Shown: positions 1-8,241 of the stretch, in pieces
How positions within the stretch are numbered: the first letter of the stretch is position 1
Layout of the letters: every line of letters starts with the position of its first letter
Assembly: GCF_002025205.1 (NCBI RefSeq)
Contig: NZ_CP019947.1
Coordinates: 3,758,001 to 3,822,000, forward strand
DNA: 64,000 bases
Direction: 5' to 3'
Origin: Pseudomonas sp. CC6-YY-74
GTDB taxonomy: Bacteria; Pseudomonadota; Gammaproteobacteria; Pseudomonadales; Pseudomonadaceae
The notes under the pieces: generated by a model
The model's database searches: none
What the model was told of the DNA's origin: nothing
Seen by the model: the letters and a program-made list of their open reading frames with translations, nothing else
Made by a program: the position numbers and the translations under genes

Positions 1-42
1 CTCGCGGGCCAGGGGTTCATCATCGACGATCAGGACATTCAT
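1..42 (-). CDS. algR: AlgR response regulator, N-terminus only
   Basis: Only the first 14 codons lie in the window, reading MNVLIVDDEPLARE on the minus strand. The early double aspartate is the acidic pocket of a CheY-like receiver. AlgR is a LytTR-type regulator of alginate, type IV pili and virulence genes in pseudomonads. The ATG overlaps the algZ stop by 4 bp (ATGA), so the two are translationally coupled. The identification rests mostly on the neighbouring algZ and argH. Confidence 0.85.
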   Translation of the reverse strand, partial: MNVLIVDDEPLARE

Positions 43-1121
43 AGGACACGGGCTTCCTGCGTAAGTCTCGCACAAGGATAGCGTAGACAGGTGAAGTGGC
101 GGCCGTCACGGCGCTCCACGCTGAGACTGGCCCGCGGCCCGAAAAGTGCCGCAAGACGCGCATCGATATTACCCAGCGCCTGGCGTGTCCCACGCGAAGC
201 CGGCTGCTCGTGTTGTGCCTCATAAGGGTTGCTGACGCATAACTGGAACACCCCATCGGTATAGCTCGCCTCGACACGCACCAAGCCACCCTCGATGCGT
301 GGCTGGATTCCATAGATCAAGGCGTTCTCCAGCAAAGGCTGCAGCGTCAGCTGCGGAATCGGCAAATCGTTAGGCACATCGACCACCTCCCATTGCAACT
401 GTAGTCGTTCGCCGAGGCGATAGTGCTCAATCGACAAATATCGCTTGGCCAGTTCCAACTCTTCACTCCAGGGCACCAGGCTGCCGGGGTTGGCCAGGCT
501 GGCGCGAAACAGGTCGGACAGATCCAGCACGGCCTGCTCGGCCTTGAGCGGGTCGATCACCACTAGGCTGGCGATACTGTTCAAGCTGTTGAACAGAAAG
601 TGTGGCCGAATCCGCGCTTGCAAGGACTCGATGCGCGCGCGCAACTCAGCCTGTTCCTGCTTTCGCCATTGGCTCTGCAGATAGAAATAGCGTAGCAGCA
701 GTGCAGACATGATCATGCTGATCAGGGCGTGACGCAGGTAAAGGTTGACCTCGCCAGCATGTGGCAGCGGCCCGCCGAGGTCGTAATAATCGGCCACTGC
801 GGTGCAGGCGAGCGTCAGCCCGACCACGATCAGACAGCACAGCACGCCCGCCAAAGCCGCACGCCAGCGCGCCAGCAGGGGCCGCAGACGACACAGCAGG
901 GCCGCCGAAAGCAACAGGATCCACTGCACGAACAGCGAGGTCAGCGCCAGGCGCACCCAGTCGAAGCCCGGCAACATCGGCTCGGCCAGCACCAGTACCA
1001 GCACCAGCAACTCGGCCAGCAAGACCATGCTCAGCAGCGCTTCCGGCTCGCACAGCTCCGGGACGAAGAAGTCGTCGATGGGCGCCGGTGGGTTTTTATT
1101 GTTCAACCATTGAGTATCCAT
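39..1121 (-). CDS. algZ: AlgZ/FimS sensor histidine kinase (LytS/YehU type)
   Basis: This is a 360-residue inner-membrane sensor with about four hydrophobic helices between residues 28 and 150, followed by a His_kinase domain. The phospho-acceptor His is near residue 174 in an RPHFLFNSLNS motif, and an N-box (LLENALIYG) lies near 265. Its partner is AlgR, encoded immediately downstream with an ATGA overlap. The frame stays open 48 codons upstream, but I chose the ATG at 1121 because MDTQW... matches the usual start and length (about 358 residues). FimS/AlgZ is atypical in lacking a classical G-box layout. It is divergent from argH across about 254 bp that must hold both promoters. Confidence 0.93.
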   Translation of the reverse strand: MDTQWLNNKNPPAPIDDFFVPELCEPEALLSMVLLAELLVLVLVLAEPMLPGFDWVRLALTSLFVQWILLLSAALLCRLRPLLARWRAALAGVLCCLIVVGLTLACTAVADYYDLGGPLPHAGEVNLYLRHALISMIMSALLLRYFYLQSQWRKQEQAELRARIESLQARIRPHFLFNSLNSIASLVVIDPLKAEQAVLDLSDLFRASLANPGSLVPWSEELELAKRYLSIEHYRLGERLQLQWEVVDVPNDLPIPQLTLQPLLENALIYGIQPRIEGGLVRVEASYTDGVFQLCVSNPYEAQHEQPASRGTRQALGNIDARLAALFGPRASLSVERRDGRHFTCLRYPCARLTQEARVL

Positions 1122-1375
1122 CGGCGCAGTTTCCCCGTGGCTCGACCGGGCGGCAAGCGAGCCGGCTCCAGTCGGGCAAAATAAACCGCTTAAATACGGC
1201 CTGGCTCGGCAAACTGTGAGCCACGCATCACTGCCCAAGCTGTCGCCGTACGCAGCGGCCGACAAACCGACCCGGCGATTTTGCCCGCCAGCCTGTTATT
1301 ATCGGCGGACTTTTTCCGCCATGCCGGCCGCCACCTGCGGCCCGCCTGTTTTAGCGCATTAGCCGAGCGAAGCCC

Positions 1376-2770
1376 ATGAGCACTGAAAAAACCAATCAAT
1401 CCTGGGGCGGCCGCTTCAGCGAGCCCGTCGACGCTTTCGTCGCCCGTTTCACCGCCTCCGTCGAATTCGACAAGCGCCTGTATCGCCACGACATCATGGG
1501 CTCGATCGCCCATGCGACCATGCTGGCCAAGGTCGGCGTACTGACGGATGCCGAACGCGACAGCATCATCGATGGCCTGACCCAAATCCAGCTCGAAATC
1601 GAAGCCGGCCAGTTCGACTGGCGCGTCGATCTGGAAGACGTGCACATGAACATCGAAGCGCGCCTCACCGACCGCATCGGCGTGACCGGCAAGAAGCTGC
1701 ACACCGGGCGCAGCCGTAACGACCAGGTCGCCACCGATATCCGCCTGTGGCTGCGCGACGAGATCGATCTGATCCTCGCCGAAATCAGCCGCCTGCAGCA
1801 GGGCCTGCTGGAGCAAGCCGAGCGCGAAGCCGAGGCCATCATGCCTGGCTTCACCCACCTGCAAACCGCCCAGCCGGTGACCTTTGGTCATCACCTGCTG
1901 GCCTGGTTCGAAATGCTCAGCCGCGATTACGAGCGCCTGCTCGATTGCCGCAAGCGCACCAATCGCATGCCCCTGGGCAGCGCCGCACTGGCCGGCACCA
2001 CCTACCCGATCCAGCGCGAAGTCACGGCCCAGCTACTCGGCTTCGACGCCGTCGGCGGCAACTCGCTGGACGGCGTTTCCGATCGCGACTTCGCCATTGA
2101 GTTCTGCGCCGCCGCCGCGATCGCGATGATGCACCTGTCGCGCTTCTCCGAAGAGCTGGTGCTGTGGACGTCTGCGCAGTTCCAGTTCATCGACCTGCCG
2201 GATCGTTTCTGCACCGGCAGCTCGATCATGCCGCAAAAGAAAAACCCCGACGTACCCGAACTGGTGCGCGGCAAGACTGGCCGGGTGTTCGGCGCGCTGA
2301 TGGGCCTGCTGACCCTGATGAAGGGCCAGCCACTGGCCTACAACAAGGACAACCAGGAAGACAAGGAACCGCTGTTCGACGCCGCCGACACTCTGCGCGA
2401 CTCGCTGCGCGCCTTTGCCGACATGATCCCGGCGATCAAACCCAAGCACGCAATCATGCGTGAGGCGGCACTGCGCGGCTTCTCCACCGCCACCGATCTG
2501 GCCGACTACCTGGTGCGCAAGGGTCTGCCGTTCCGCGACTGCCATGAGATCGTCGGCCATGCGGTGAAGTACGGCGTCAACAGCGGTAAGGATCTGGCCG
2601 AAATGAGCCTGGACGAACTGCGCCAGTTCAGCGATCAGATCGAACAGGATGTGTTTGCGGTACTGACCCTGGAAGGCTCGGTGAATGCCCGCGACCACAT
2701 CGGCGGCACCGCACCGAACCAGGTGCGCGCGGCGGTCAAGCGCGGCCAGGCGCTGCTGGCTAACCGCTGA
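1376..2770 (+). CDS. argH: Argininosuccinate lyase
   Basis: A cytoplasmic enzyme of 464 residues that splits argininosuccinate into arginine and fumarate, the last step of arginine synthesis. The fumarase/ASL superfamily signature GSSIMPQKKNP is at about residues 281-291, and the N-terminal WGGRF motif is typical of ArgH. The length is normal for the family. The ATG at 1376 follows the promoter region shared with algZ. Placement beside algZ/algR is conserved in pseudomonads. No lesion is seen. Confidence 0.97.
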   Translation: MSTEKTNQSWGGRFSEPVDAFVARFTASVEFDKRLYRHDIMGSIAHATMLAKVGVLTDAERDSIIDGLTQIQLEIEAGQFDWRVDLEDVHMNIEARLTDRIGVTGKKLHTGRSRNDQVATDIRLWLRDEIDLILAEISRLQQGLLEQAEREAEAIMPGFTHLQTAQPVTFGHHLLAWFEMLSRDYERLLDCRKRTNRMPLGSAALAGTTYPIQREVTAQLLGFDAVGGNSLDGVSDRDFAIEFCAAAAIAMMHLSRFSEELVLWTSAQFQFIDLPDRFCTGSSIMPQKKNPDVPELVRGKTGRVFGALMGLLTLMKGQPLAYNKDNQEDKEPLFDAADTLRDSLRAFADMIPAIKPKHAIMREAALRGFSTATDLADYLVRKGLPFRDCHEIVGHAVKYGVNSGKDLAEMSLDELRQFSDQIEQDVFAVLTLEGSVNARDHIGGTAPNQVRAAVKRGQALLANR

Positions 2771-2779
2771 GCCCAGGCG

Positions 2780-2801
2780 GGCGGGCCACGCTTGGCCTGC
2801 C
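2780..2801 (+). terminator. Possible weak argH terminator hairpin
   Basis: A 9-bp stem (GGCGGGCCA with TGGCCTGCC, one G-T pair) and a 4-nt loop lie 9 bp after the argH stop. No T-run follows, so this is at best a weak intrinsic terminator or an RNA-stabilising hairpin. Confidence 0.35.
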
Positions 2802-2821
2802 CACCCTAATACCAGACGCCG

Positions 2822-3277
2822 ATGAACGCTGCCAGGCCGCCTGCCTGCGCCAGTGCCTGAGTCTTCCCCGCCGCCGTCTATGCGGCGCTGTTGCTCGCGC
2901 TTTCCGTGCTCGGCCTGCTCGGTTATTTGCCGGACCTGCCGGACCTGGCCAGCGCCGCCGGCCACGCCCATGAACTGCTCTTCGGCTTTGCCCTCGCCGG
3001 CTACCAGCTCGACCCGCAACCTCGCCTCATCACCTTCGGCCTGCTGGCGTGCGGGTTTTCGGCACACCTGCTGTGCCTGCTCTGGCCAGGTTCCGGCAGC
3101 GCCGGGCGGGCGACCGCCTTGTTTGCCGCCGGGCTGAGCCGGAAGGTGGTGCCGCGCTTCGTCGGCATGGCGAAGAGGAGGCGCAACCAAACGGTGGCGC
3201 CGCCTTGGCCACTGGCCGTAAGCGCCGCCAGTCTGCTACTGATCGGCACTGGCGGGCTGACCCTGCTGCGCTGGTAA
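2822..3277 (+). pseudogene. NnrS-like short membrane protein, interrupted by in-frame TGA
   Basis: The frame starts with ATG at 2822, meets TGA at 2858-2860, then stays open to 3277. The downstream part has about 130 residues with hydrophobic helices near both ends and a GHAHELLFGFAL motif that resembles the HAHEMLFGF segment of NnrS-family haem/copper membrane proteins. TGA could be TGG (Trp) changed by one base, which would restore an ORF of about 151 residues. Alternatively translation starts at TTG 2891 or a nearby GTC/CTG-type codon and the gene is intact but short. The protein is far shorter than full NnrS (about 400 residues). The family link is tentative. Confidence 0.45.
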
Positions 3278-3287
3278 CCTTGGTGTG

Positions 3288-3392
3288 GGAAAAGGGGAAA
3301 AAGGGGAAAAAGGGAGCACTTTGTTAAAAAAGTCAGGCCGCGTAGCTTTGGCTCTGGATATAGGGTCGGCTAATGGGCGCCCCCTTTTTCCA
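3288..3392. repeat. Purine-run repeat and inverted pyrimidine copy
   Basis: Positions 3288-3320 hold tandem GGGGAAAAA units, and 3378-3392 hold an inverted pyrimidine version (CCCCCTTTTTCC). Together they could form a long imperfect hairpin. The units resemble the A/G-rich tails of the RAYT-linked repeats described further right. Confidence 0.4.
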
Positions 3393-3471
3393 GTGGTAGG
3401 GTGCCTAGTTTTGCGGCTTGTGCTGAGCACAGCACGAATGCCAGTACCGCTTGATCAAGGAGCAACAACAG

Positions 3472-4092
3472 ATGCTGAAAATTTGGGGCAGACCGAATTC
3501 GAACAACGTGCGCAAGGTACTGTGGTGCGCGGAAGAGGCCGGCGTGGCCTATCAGTCGATTAATGCTGGCGGTGCCTTTGGTCTGGTGAGTGACGCTGAG
3601 TATCGGGCGAAGAATCCCAATGGCCTGATCCCGATGATCGAGGACGACGACCTGGTGCTCTGGGAGTCCAACGCCATCGTGCGCTATCTGGCAGCCCGCT
3701 ATGCGCCTGGTAGTCTCTACCCGGAGTCTGCCGTGCAGCGTGCTCAAAGCGAGCAATGGATGGACTGGGTTTCCTCCTGCCTGATCGATCCTTTCAGCGA
3801 TGTGTTCGTCGGTACCTTGCGCACACCGCCCGAGCAACGCGACCACCGACTGATGGCTGATGCCCTCGAGCGCTGTGCCGAGCTGTTGGCGATCCCCGAG
3901 AAGGTGCTGGCCAATCGTCCCTATCTCTCCGGTGAGACCTTCGCCATGGGCGATATCCCGCTGGGGTCGATTGCCTATGCCTGGTTCGAAATGTCGATCG
4001 AGCGTCCCGAGCTCCCGCATCTGGCCGACTGGTACCAGCGACTCAAAGACAGACCGGCGTACCGCCGAGGCGTGATGACCGCGCTGACCTGA
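3472..4092 (+). CDS. Glutathione S-transferase family protein
   Basis: This 206-residue soluble protein has a thioredoxin-like GST N-domain (residues 1-80) with the glutathione-binding cis-Pro/ESNAIVRYLA segment near 63-76, and a helical C-domain. The frame is open from a TTG at 3451, but AAGGAG sits 10 bp before the ATG at 3472, so that start was chosen. The substrate cannot be predicted. It stands alone on the plus strand, flanked by remnants on both sides, so it is probably monocistronic. Confidence 0.88.
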   Translation: MLKIWGRPNSNNVRKVLWCAEEAGVAYQSINAGGAFGLVSDAEYRAKNPNGLIPMIEDDDLVLWESNAIVRYLAARYAPGSLYPESAVQRAQSEQWMDWVSSCLIDPFSDVFVGTLRTPPEQRDHRLMADALERCAELLAIPEKVLANRPYLSGETFAMGDIPLGSIAYAWFEMSIERPELPHLADWYQRLKDRPAYRRGVMTALT

Positions 4093-4169
4093 AGCCAGTG
4101 GCGGCATTTGCCCGAGTCCGACCTTATCTACTCTAATCCTGCCTACGTGCGTGCCCCTTTATGAGTTCA

Positions 4170-4221
4170 GCCCTGCCCATCCTCCGGGTAGATATCGATC
4201 TCCCCGGAGGATGGGCAGGGC
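4170..4221. repeat. 18-bp perfect inverted repeat (REP-like)
   Basis: The left arm 4170-4187 (GCCCTGCCCATCCTCCGG) and right arm 4204-4221 are exact reverse complements around a 16-nt spacer. The arms contain the CCCATCCTCCGGG core also seen near 29582. The repeat ends exactly where the decayed binding-protein fragment loses similarity, so it may mark a rearrangement junction. Confidence 0.6.
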
Positions 4222-4230
4222 ACGCACGCT

Positions 4231-4449
4231 GCGAGTACCACCCGACTGGATCCGCTCGGTCAGCGGCCCCCCTTCCCGCTCCAGCGCCTGGGCGATTAAA
4301 TGCCCGAGCACTGCGCCTTCGGTATCGATCCCCGAGACCACCACCAACGCCTCGGCGGCGAAAGCACTGCCCAGGCTGAGCAGCGAACCGGCGAGCACGG
4401 TCGCGGCACAGGCCAGGTAAACGATCGCCCGAATCGAGGACAGGCTGAA
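4231..4449 (-). pseudogene. N-terminal fragment of OsmF/YehZ-like osmoprotectant-binding protein
   Basis: The minus frame encodes a signal-peptide-like stretch (IRAIVYLACAATVLAG...AFAAEA) followed by about 35 residues including GIDTEGAVLG and IQSGGT. These match the start of mature glycine-betaine/choline ABC-transporter binding proteins of the OpuAC/YehZ group, which usually begin with a K-I-D-T-E-G-A-L-L-G-type motif. Similarity stops at about 4231, so roughly three quarters of the gene is gone. No permease or ATPase partner is present. Confidence 0.6.
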
Positions 4450-4457
4450 ACGCGGCG

Positions 4458-4565
4458 CCCGAGCAGCATCGGTGGCACAGCGTCCAAGCCGACCTTGAAG
4501 ACCACGAAATTCAGGCCCCAGGCCACGATCACCACCAGGGCAAGACGCAAATCTTTCGCCGACAT
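4458..4565 (-). pseudogene. N-terminal fragment of EamA/DMT-family transporter
   Basis: ATG at 4565 opens 36 residues (MSAKDLRLALVVIVAWGLN...) that look like the first helix of an EamA drug/metabolite exporter, including the typical W-G-x-N-F-V segment. After about 4458 the frame runs into the binding-protein fragment in another frame. A deletion has therefore joined the front of one membrane-transport gene to the front of another. Confidence 0.6.
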
Positions 4566-4842
4566 GCCGCTGACTCCAGGGCACACGAGTAAGCCTCTAT
4601 AACCACTTTCGCCGGCATTTAGCCGCCAATACAGCCAGGGTTTAATCGGGCAGCACAGTCGATCTAAGAGGTGCGATTACTGGCTTGGCTGATACATTTC
4701 AGGGTCGTGAACGGAACACCCACGCCGCAACAGGCGCATTAAGCTGGTCCCGGCGGCCTGGCTGCACCTAGCGTCTCGGATCACGGGGGCGTCGATACCT
4801 GCCCCGGCAAGCACTCACAGACAGGCACAGTCAGGAGACTCC

Positions 4843-5577
4843 ATGGCCTTTGCAACACACCCGGCCTTCAGCGCCGGGGCCAAGGCGGTCGCGCCACTGC
4901 TTCCCGGGATGATTCCGTTCGGCATGATCGCCGGTATCGCCGCGATCGACGCAGGGTTGTCGCCCGGCGCCGCGCTGGTCATGTCGGTCATCGTCTTCGC
5001 CGGCTCGGCGCAACTGGTGGCCGCCCAGCTGATGAGCATTGGCACCCTACCGCTGGTAGTGATCCTCACAGCATTGGTCATCAACCTGCGCTTCACCATG
5101 TACAGCGCCTCGATTGCGCCCCACTTCCAGGGCCTGACCTGGCGCTGGCGCTGGCCCATGGCCTACCTGCTCACCGATCAGGCCTATGCGCTGAGCATCA
5201 CCCGCTACACCCTCAACCCCCAGGGCTCGGCCAAACACCTGTATTACCTGGGGACGGCGTTGCCGATGTGGCTGACCTGGGTGGCGGCCTGCGCCGCCGG
5301 GATCTTTCTCGGCGCCGGAGTGCCCGCGAACTGGTCGCTGGACTTCACCATTCCGCTGTCTTTCCTGGTGCTGTTGATCCCCTCAATCATCGACCGGGCG
5401 ACCCTGGCCGCCGCCATTACCGGCGGCATAGTGGCCGTCGCGGCCGCCGGCCTGCCCTACAACTTGGGTCTGTTTCTGGCGGCCGCCAGCGGCATCGGCG
5501 CCGGCCTGCTGGTCGAAGCCCTGCAGCCGCCCAAACCCGCTCCCATGCAGACCCACTCGCCAACCAGGGAGGACTGA
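4843..5577 (+). CDS. azlC: AzlC family branched-chain amino acid exporter, large subunit
   Basis: A polytopic inner-membrane protein of 244 residues that acts with a small AzlD partner to export branched-chain or other amino acids. The family signature PLLPGMIPFGMIAGIAA is near residues 18-34, and VFAGSAQLVAAQL follows near 51-63. Length is normal for AzlC. The small partner begins 2 bp after its stop, so they form one operon. A GGAG ribosome site precedes the ATG at 4843. Confidence 0.92.
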   Translation: MAFATHPAFSAGAKAVAPLLPGMIPFGMIAGIAAIDAGLSPGAALVMSVIVFAGSAQLVAAQLMSIGTLPLVVILTALVINLRFTMYSASIAPHFQGLTWRWRWPMAYLLTDQAYALSITRYTLNPQGSAKHLYYLGTALPMWLTWVAACAAGIFLGAGVPANWSLDFTIPLSFLVLLIPSIIDRATLAAAITGGIVAVAAAGLPYNLGLFLAAASGIGAGLLVEALQPPKPAPMQTHSPTRED

Positions 5578-5579
5578 CG

Positions 5580-5903
5580 ATGTCCAGCAGCACCGCCTGG
5601 CTGATCATTTTCGCCATCGGCATCGGCACCTTCGCCCTGCGCCTGTCGTTCATCCAGATGCTCGGGCGGGCCAGCCCGCCGCCGTACCTGCAACGCGCCC
5701 TGCGCTTCGTGCCGGCCGCCGTGATGGCGGCGCTGGTGCTACCGGCCCTGGTCAACGCCAACGGTGCGATCGACCTGTCCCTGGGCAACGAGCGCCTGCT
5801 GGCCGGCGCCCTGGCCGCGTTCGTCGCCTGGCGCACCCGCCAGGTCCTGCTGACCCTGGCGGTGGGCATGGCGGCGCTCTGGCTGCTGCAGGCCTATGGT
5901 TGA
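5580..5903 (+). CDS. azlD: AzlD family branched-chain amino acid exporter, small subunit
   Basis: This 107-residue protein has three to four hydrophobic helices and the LRLSFIQMLGR segment near residues 22-32 that is typical of AzlD. The ATG at 5580 was chosen because GGAGG lies just upstream inside the azlC end and it gives the usual AzlD length. The same frame is open further upstream only as a shadow of azlC. Confidence 0.92.
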   Translation: MSSSTAWLIIFAIGIGTFALRLSFIQMLGRASPPPYLQRALRFVPAAVMAALVLPALVNANGAIDLSLGNERLLAGALAAFVAWRTRQVLLTLAVGMAALWLLQAYG

Positions 5904-6424
5904 GGTTTGGGTGTGACTGGGTTTTGCTCACGCCTACTGATACCAGTTAGACGGCTCGGCGTTATTTGATTGTCTTGGCACGTCGATATTCAAGGCTTGC
6001 CAAGCTGCCTGTTGGTTAAAAACCAATCACTCCGCGCCCTTTAGCTCGAGTCGGCCAAACACCGTGCACGCCGCACAGGTGACCCACGTCACAACTGGCA
6101 CGACTGCACAGCGAATGGCCACTGGCCACTGGCCACCCATCCTTGGTTTTTGTAGACTCCGCCAGCCAAAACGATAGGTGCTCGGTCGTGCGCCGGCCAC
6201 ATAGCCGCAGCAGCCGATCGTGCCCTCACTCGGATGTACTCGGCCGCCGCTTACCTGGACGGCGTGCCAACAAAGGACGCAATGGTCATGGATGCACCAA
6301 AGACTTTCACTTCAGTACGCCCCACTCCTCTCTATTCGCTGCCTGCGCGCGCCCAAGGGACTGCCCGGTAGCGCCACTCAACTCGTTACACCCATCGCCA
6401 AACCCATCCAACGAGAACACTCAC
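5904..6424. other. 521-bp intergenic region with repeats, no gene seen
   Basis: No credible ORF is visible. It holds one copy of the RAYT-linked repeat R1 (6014-6045) and a triple tandem TGGCCAC (6116-6137). The promoter of the lipoprotein operon must lie in the right part. The open frame reaching back to 6143 is an extension of the lipoprotein frame without a signal peptide or ribosome site. Confidence 0.6.
6014..6045 (+). repeat. RAYT-linked repeat R1, copy 1
   Basis: It resembles the R1 core AATCACTCCGACCCCTTTAG with a preceding GGTTAAAA. Here the core reads AATCACTCCGCGCCCTTTAG. It lies more than 2 kb from the nearest transposase. Confidence 0.65.
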
Positions 6425-7096
6425 ATGAGAACAACGCTACTTGCCGTCAGCCTGCTTGGTCTGATCAGCCTGTTAAACGGCTGCGCGACCGAACAATCGC
6501 GCAGCCTCGAAGTCGCCAAGGTGACTTCGGCCCAAAGCGTTTATCACGGCCCGCGCAATCCGATTGCCGTGGGTAAGTTCGACAACCGCTCCAGCTACAT
6601 GCGCGGCCTGTTCTCCGATGGCGTCGATCGTCTCGGCGGCCAAGCCAAGACCATCCTCATCACCCACCTGCAGCAGTCCAACCGCTTCAGCGTGCTGGAT
6701 CGCGACAACCTCGCGGAAATTCAACAGGAAAGCGTGATTGCGAAGAAGAGCCAGCAACTGCGCGGCGCCGATTTCGTGGTGACCGGCGACGTCACCGAGT
6801 TCGGCCGCAAGGAAATCGGCGACCATCAACTGTTCGGCATCCTCGGGCGCGCCAAATCGCAAATTGCCTATGCCAAGGTCAACCTGAATATCGTCAACGT
6901 GCACACCTCCGAAGTGGTTTTCTCGGTGCAAGGCGCCGGCGAGTTCAGCCTGTCGAACCGCGAAATCATCGGCTTCGGCGGCACCGCCAGTTACGACTCC
7001 ACGCTCAACGGCAAAGTGCTCGACCTGGCAATACGTGAAGCAGTCAACAACCTGGTTGGCGGTGTCGACACGGGCACCTGGCGCCCGGCGCAATAA
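6425..7096 (+). CDS. CsgG/HfaB family outer-membrane lipoprotein
   Basis: Residues 1-20 are a lipoprotein signal with lipobox LLNGC, so the mature N-terminal Cys should be acylated. The 223-residue protein carries the CsgG fold signatures: AVGKFDNRSS near 50, ILITHLQQSNRFSVLDRDNL near 78-97, and GADFVVTGDVTEF near 117-129. CsgG proteins form outer-membrane pores or assembly platforms. This one leads a three-gene set with a DUF4810 and a DUF799 lipoprotein, a conserved trio of unclear function, and curli subunits are absent nearby. ATG 6425 was chosen because the signal peptide starts there. Confidence 0.88.
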   Translation: MRTTLLAVSLLGLISLLNGCATEQSRSLEVAKVTSAQSVYHGPRNPIAVGKFDNRSSYMRGLFSDGVDRLGGQAKTILITHLQQSNRFSVLDRDNLAEIQQESVIAKKSQQLRGADFVVTGDVTEFGRKEIGDHQLFGILGRAKSQIAYAKVNLNIVNVHTSEVVFSVQGAGEFSLSNREIIGFGGTASYDSTLNGKVLDLAIREAVNNLVGGVDTGTWRPAQ

Positions 7097-7115
7097 TTCA
7101 AGGAAGACAACCCAG

Positions 7116-7475
7116 ATGACTAACGAGATGAAGAAGTACGGCGCATTGCTCGCCCTGGCCTCGGCCACACTCCTGGGTGGCTGCGTCAGCCAACCCAAGC
7201 CGCTGTACCACTGGGCCGGCTACCAGGAACAGGTCTACGAACACTTCAAGCACGAGAGCGGCCCGCAGCAGCAGATAGCCGCCCTGGAAGCCAGCCTGCA
7301 GGAAGCACGCGCCCAGGACGCCACGCCCCCTCCCGGCTTTCATGCCCACCTCGGCATGCTGTACGCCGAGATCGGTAAAGCCGACCAGGTCCGCCAGCAG
7401 TTCGAAACAGAGAAAACCCTATTCCCCGAGTCCGCTGCCTACATGGACTTTCTGCTGCGCAACGCTGAGAGATAA
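7116..7475 (+). CDS. DUF4810 domain lipoprotein
   Basis: This small protein of 119 residues has a signal peptide ending in lipobox LLGGC near residue 24. A Y-H-W-x-G-Y-Q-E motif at the mature N-terminus and a tetratricopeptide-like helix pair (HLGMLYAEIGKADQVRQQFETEK) near 86-108 are typical of DUF4810. It starts 19 bp after the CsgG-like gene, with AAGGAAG as ribosome site. The TPR-like segment suggests a protein-binding adaptor between the other two lipoproteins. The function is not established. Confidence 0.85.
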   Translation: MTNEMKKYGALLALASATLLGGCVSQPKPLYHWAGYQEQVYEHFKHESGPQQQIAALEASLQEARAQDATPPPGFHAHLGMLYAEIGKADQVRQQFETEKTLFPESAAYMDFLLRNAER

Positions 7476-7481
7476 GAGGTC

Positions 7482-8159
7482 ATGATGCGCTTTAATCCCT
7501 GCAAAGCCCTTGCACTGCTGCTGTTGGCTGGCCTGATCAGCGGCTGCGCCACCCCCACACCCTACGACTACACCGCGTTCAAGCAGAGCAAGCCAGCGTC
7601 CATCGTGGTGCTGCCGCCGATCAACAAGTCGCCGGACATCAAAGCCAGCTACAGCCTGCTCTCGCACGTGACCCTGCCCCTCGCCGAGGCGGGCTACTAC
7701 GTCTTGCCAGTGGCGCTGGTGGACGAAACGTTCAAACAGAATGGCTTGATGAATGCCGACGAAATGCACATGGCCCCGCCGGCCAAACTGCACGAAATCT
7801 TTGGCGCCGATGCGGCCCTGTACATCGAGGTCAGCGAATACGGCAGCAGCTACAAAGTGGTGACCAGCGAAGTGGCGGTGACCGCCAACGCCAAACTCAT
7901 CGACCTGCGCACCGGTCAACTGCTCTGGGCAGGCAACGCACGGGCCAGCACCGCGGAAAATCAGAACAACAGCGGCGGCGGCCTGGTCGGCATGCTGATT
8001 ACCGCTGCCGTCAACCAGATCATCAACACCCTCAGCGACCGCGGCCATGAAGTCGCCGGCATCACCAGCCAGCGCCTGCTGACGGCAAACACGCCCAACG
8101 GCATCCTCCACGGCCCGCGCGCGCCACAACCCACGCCAACCCAGCTGGCAGCGCAGTAA
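7482..8159 (+). CDS. DUF799 (GNA1162-like) lipoprotein
   Basis: A 225-residue lipoprotein with lipobox LISGC near residue 22. Conserved DUF799 features are IVVLPPINKSPDIKASYS near 44-61, LAEAGYYVLPVALVDETFKQNG near 69-90 and GADAALYIEV near 108-117. Members are surface or periplasmic lipoproteins in Neisseria and many proteobacteria, with a fold like the N-domain of TolB/CsgG. The gene starts 6 bp after the DUF4810 gene behind AAGAGGT; ATG 7482 and ATG 7485 are both possible. It closes the trio. Confidence 0.86.
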   Translation: MMRFNPCKALALLLLAGLISGCATPTPYDYTAFKQSKPASIVVLPPINKSPDIKASYSLLSHVTLPLAEAGYYVLPVALVDETFKQNGLMNADEMHMAPPAKLHEIFGADAALYIEVSEYGSSYKVVTSEVAVTANAKLIDLRTGQLLWAGNARASTAENQNNSGGGLVGMLITAAVNQIINTLSDRGHEVAGITSQRLLTANTPNGILHGPRAPQPTPTQLAAQ

Positions 8160-8181
8160 CAAACTGCTCTCAGCAACACGC

Positions 8182-8208
8182 ACAAGACCGGCTGCACGCC
8201 GGTCTTGT
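8182..8208 (+). terminator. Hairpin after the lipoprotein operon
   Basis: A perfect 10-bp stem (ACAAGACCGG with CCGGTCTTGT) around a 7-nt loop lies 23 bp after the last stop. There is no strong T-run; a decayed IS4 fragment starts immediately after, so the original T-tract may have been replaced. Confidence 0.55.
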
Positions 8209-8241
8209 CGTCAAAAGTGAGCATTTAGGCTTTGGTCTAAA
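8209..8241 (+). mobile_element. 33-bp fragment of the IS4 transposase gene
   Basis: This stretch matches 16115-16147 of the IS4 element in 32 of 33 bases (only 8236 differs, T for C). It encodes the VKSEHLGFGL part of the transposase. It is flanked by the operon hairpin on the left and RAYT repeat R1 on the right. It is too short to have been found as an ORF. Confidence 0.85.

Noticed and set aside
2033..3190. Long minus-strand ORF (385 codons) antisense to argH
   Set aside because: It mirrors argH codon structure, has no ribosome site or family motif, and is a shadow frame.
6143..6424. N-terminal extension of the CsgG-like protein
   Set aside because: The extension would bury the lipoprotein signal peptide and lacks a ribosome site.
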